Assembly (NCBI GenBank): GCA_035686305.1
Contig: DASRZP010000088.1
Span: 1 to 55,598 of the forward strand
Direction: 5' to 3'
Length of the DNA stretch: 55,598 nucleotides
From: Thermodesulfovibrionales bacterium
GTDB lineage: Bacteria; Nitrospirota; Thermodesulfovibrionia; Thermodesulfovibrionales; UBA9159
A program made the position numbers and the translations under genes. Within the stretch, counting starts at the first letter, position 1. Each line of letters opens with the position of its first letter. The notes beneath the pieces were generated by a model. The model did no database searches, was not told the DNA's origin, and saw nothing but the letters and a program-made list of their open reading frames with translations. Below, one piece after another: positions 55,289-55,598 of this stretch.

Positions 55289-55576
55289 CTACTTCTCCTC
55301 CTTCTTTTCATGCTCTTTGTTCTCTTCCTTCCTCTTCTTACTGCCGGTCAGATAGGCTTCAACGGGTCTCCAGCCAAAGGACGCCTCCTTCCCTGCCAGA
55401 CTCAGAAGTCCGTTCACTGCCGCAACACCAAGGGCGAACAGAAAGGCCGCGGGAAGGGCTGCGATATAGGCCAATCCTACAAAGGGTGCCGTCGCTATCT
55501 TCCGGATCGTCTTCATCGTGCTGCCCTGTCCCAGTTCCCTCCGGTACTCCCTATCCTCCTTTGCCGTGGTCACCAT
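55289..55576 (-). CDS. Small membrane-associated hypothetical protein at the window edge
   Basis: The 95-residue frame has a hydrophobic central segment (ATAPFVGLAYIAALPAAFLFALGVAAVNGLL-type, about 28-58, long enough for one or two membrane passes), a short SFGWRPVEAYLTG stretch and a Lys/Glu-rich tail. It was not recognised. The frame stays open to the window end upstream of the first ATG, so the true start may lie outside the window; an internal ATG at 55516 is also possible. Confidence 0.5.
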   Translation of the reverse strand: MVTTAKEDREYRRELGQGSTMKTIRKIATAPFVGLAYIAALPAAFLFALGVAAVNGLLSLAGKEASFGWRPVEAYLTGSKKRKEENKEHEKKEEK

Positions 55577-55598
55577 GGACTTGAAGGGCTTCGGCTTC

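Overview
The window looks like a piece of chromosome from an anaerobic, Gram-negative-type, diazotrophic bacterium, most likely Nitrospirota (Thermodesulfovibrio-like) or a related deltaproteobacterial-type lineage. The diderm envelope is indicated by a complete Mla lipid-transport set, SecA with a zinc tail and L,D-transpeptidase. The metabolism is indicated by a flavin/iron-sulfur NADH dehydrogenase module, a Mo-nitrogenase cluster and system II cytochrome c maturation proteins. The taxonomic call is inference from gene content; no rRNA or tRNA gene was seen.

Layout. 1-723: no recognisable gene, ending in a possible promoter. 724-6315: a NuoE/NuoF/NuoG-like soluble NADH oxidoreductase module, with a CBS pair fused to NuoF and an extra NuoF-tail/ferredoxin protein, closed by a rho-independent terminator. 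6542-11065: clpS-clpA-aat (N-degron pathway) followed by a cardiolipin synthase. 11263-12550: two unrecognised proteins. 12641-20916: sigma-54/NifA-type promoter and the operon nifH-D-K-(EN fusion)-X-I1-I2-ferredoxin. 21040-23331: a P-type metal ATPase on the opposite strand. 23352-28792: a second sigma-54/NifA-type promoter and nifB-hesA-modABC-nifV. Together the two nif operons encode the apo-nitrogenase, the FeMo-cofactor route (NifB core, NifEN scaffold, NifX carrier, NifV homocitrate, ModABC molybdate) and the PII-like switch-off proteins NifI1/NifI2. nifA itself is not in the window.

28938-33846: small envelope or scaffold proteins, then an AT-rich island with a BrnT/BrnA-like toxin-antitoxin pair and a damaged HicA/HicB-like pair. 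33952-36566: gpsA-larB-CDF transporter. 36570-37877: a decayed 3' fragment of treY. 37981-42933: secA, a GAF-GGDEF protein and an MglA-like GTPase. 43138-45360: MidA-type methyltransferase, a TIM-barrel protein and an FmdB zinc ribbon. 45622-49244: mlaA facing mlaEFDC. 49455-50561: ribD. 50659-51057: a DUF1573 protein. 51067-55576: ResB- and CcsA-like cytochrome c maturation proteins and small envelope proteins.

The most striking observation is the DUF1573 gene at 50659-51057. Its frame is interrupted by a TGA exactly where the family has the first Cys of its Ser-Cys-Gly-Cys-Thr motif, the frame continues with full family similarity afterwards, and a perfect 7-bp hairpin with a GU-containing 6-nt loop begins 14 nt after the TGA. 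This is the arrangement of a bacterial selenocysteine insertion element, so the gene is probably a selenoprotein. A second theme is recurrent leaderless-type promoters: at five genes (BrnT-like toxin, CDF transporter, secA, MglA-like GTPase, DUF1573) a -10 box lies 5-8 nt before the ATG and there is no ribosome binding site.
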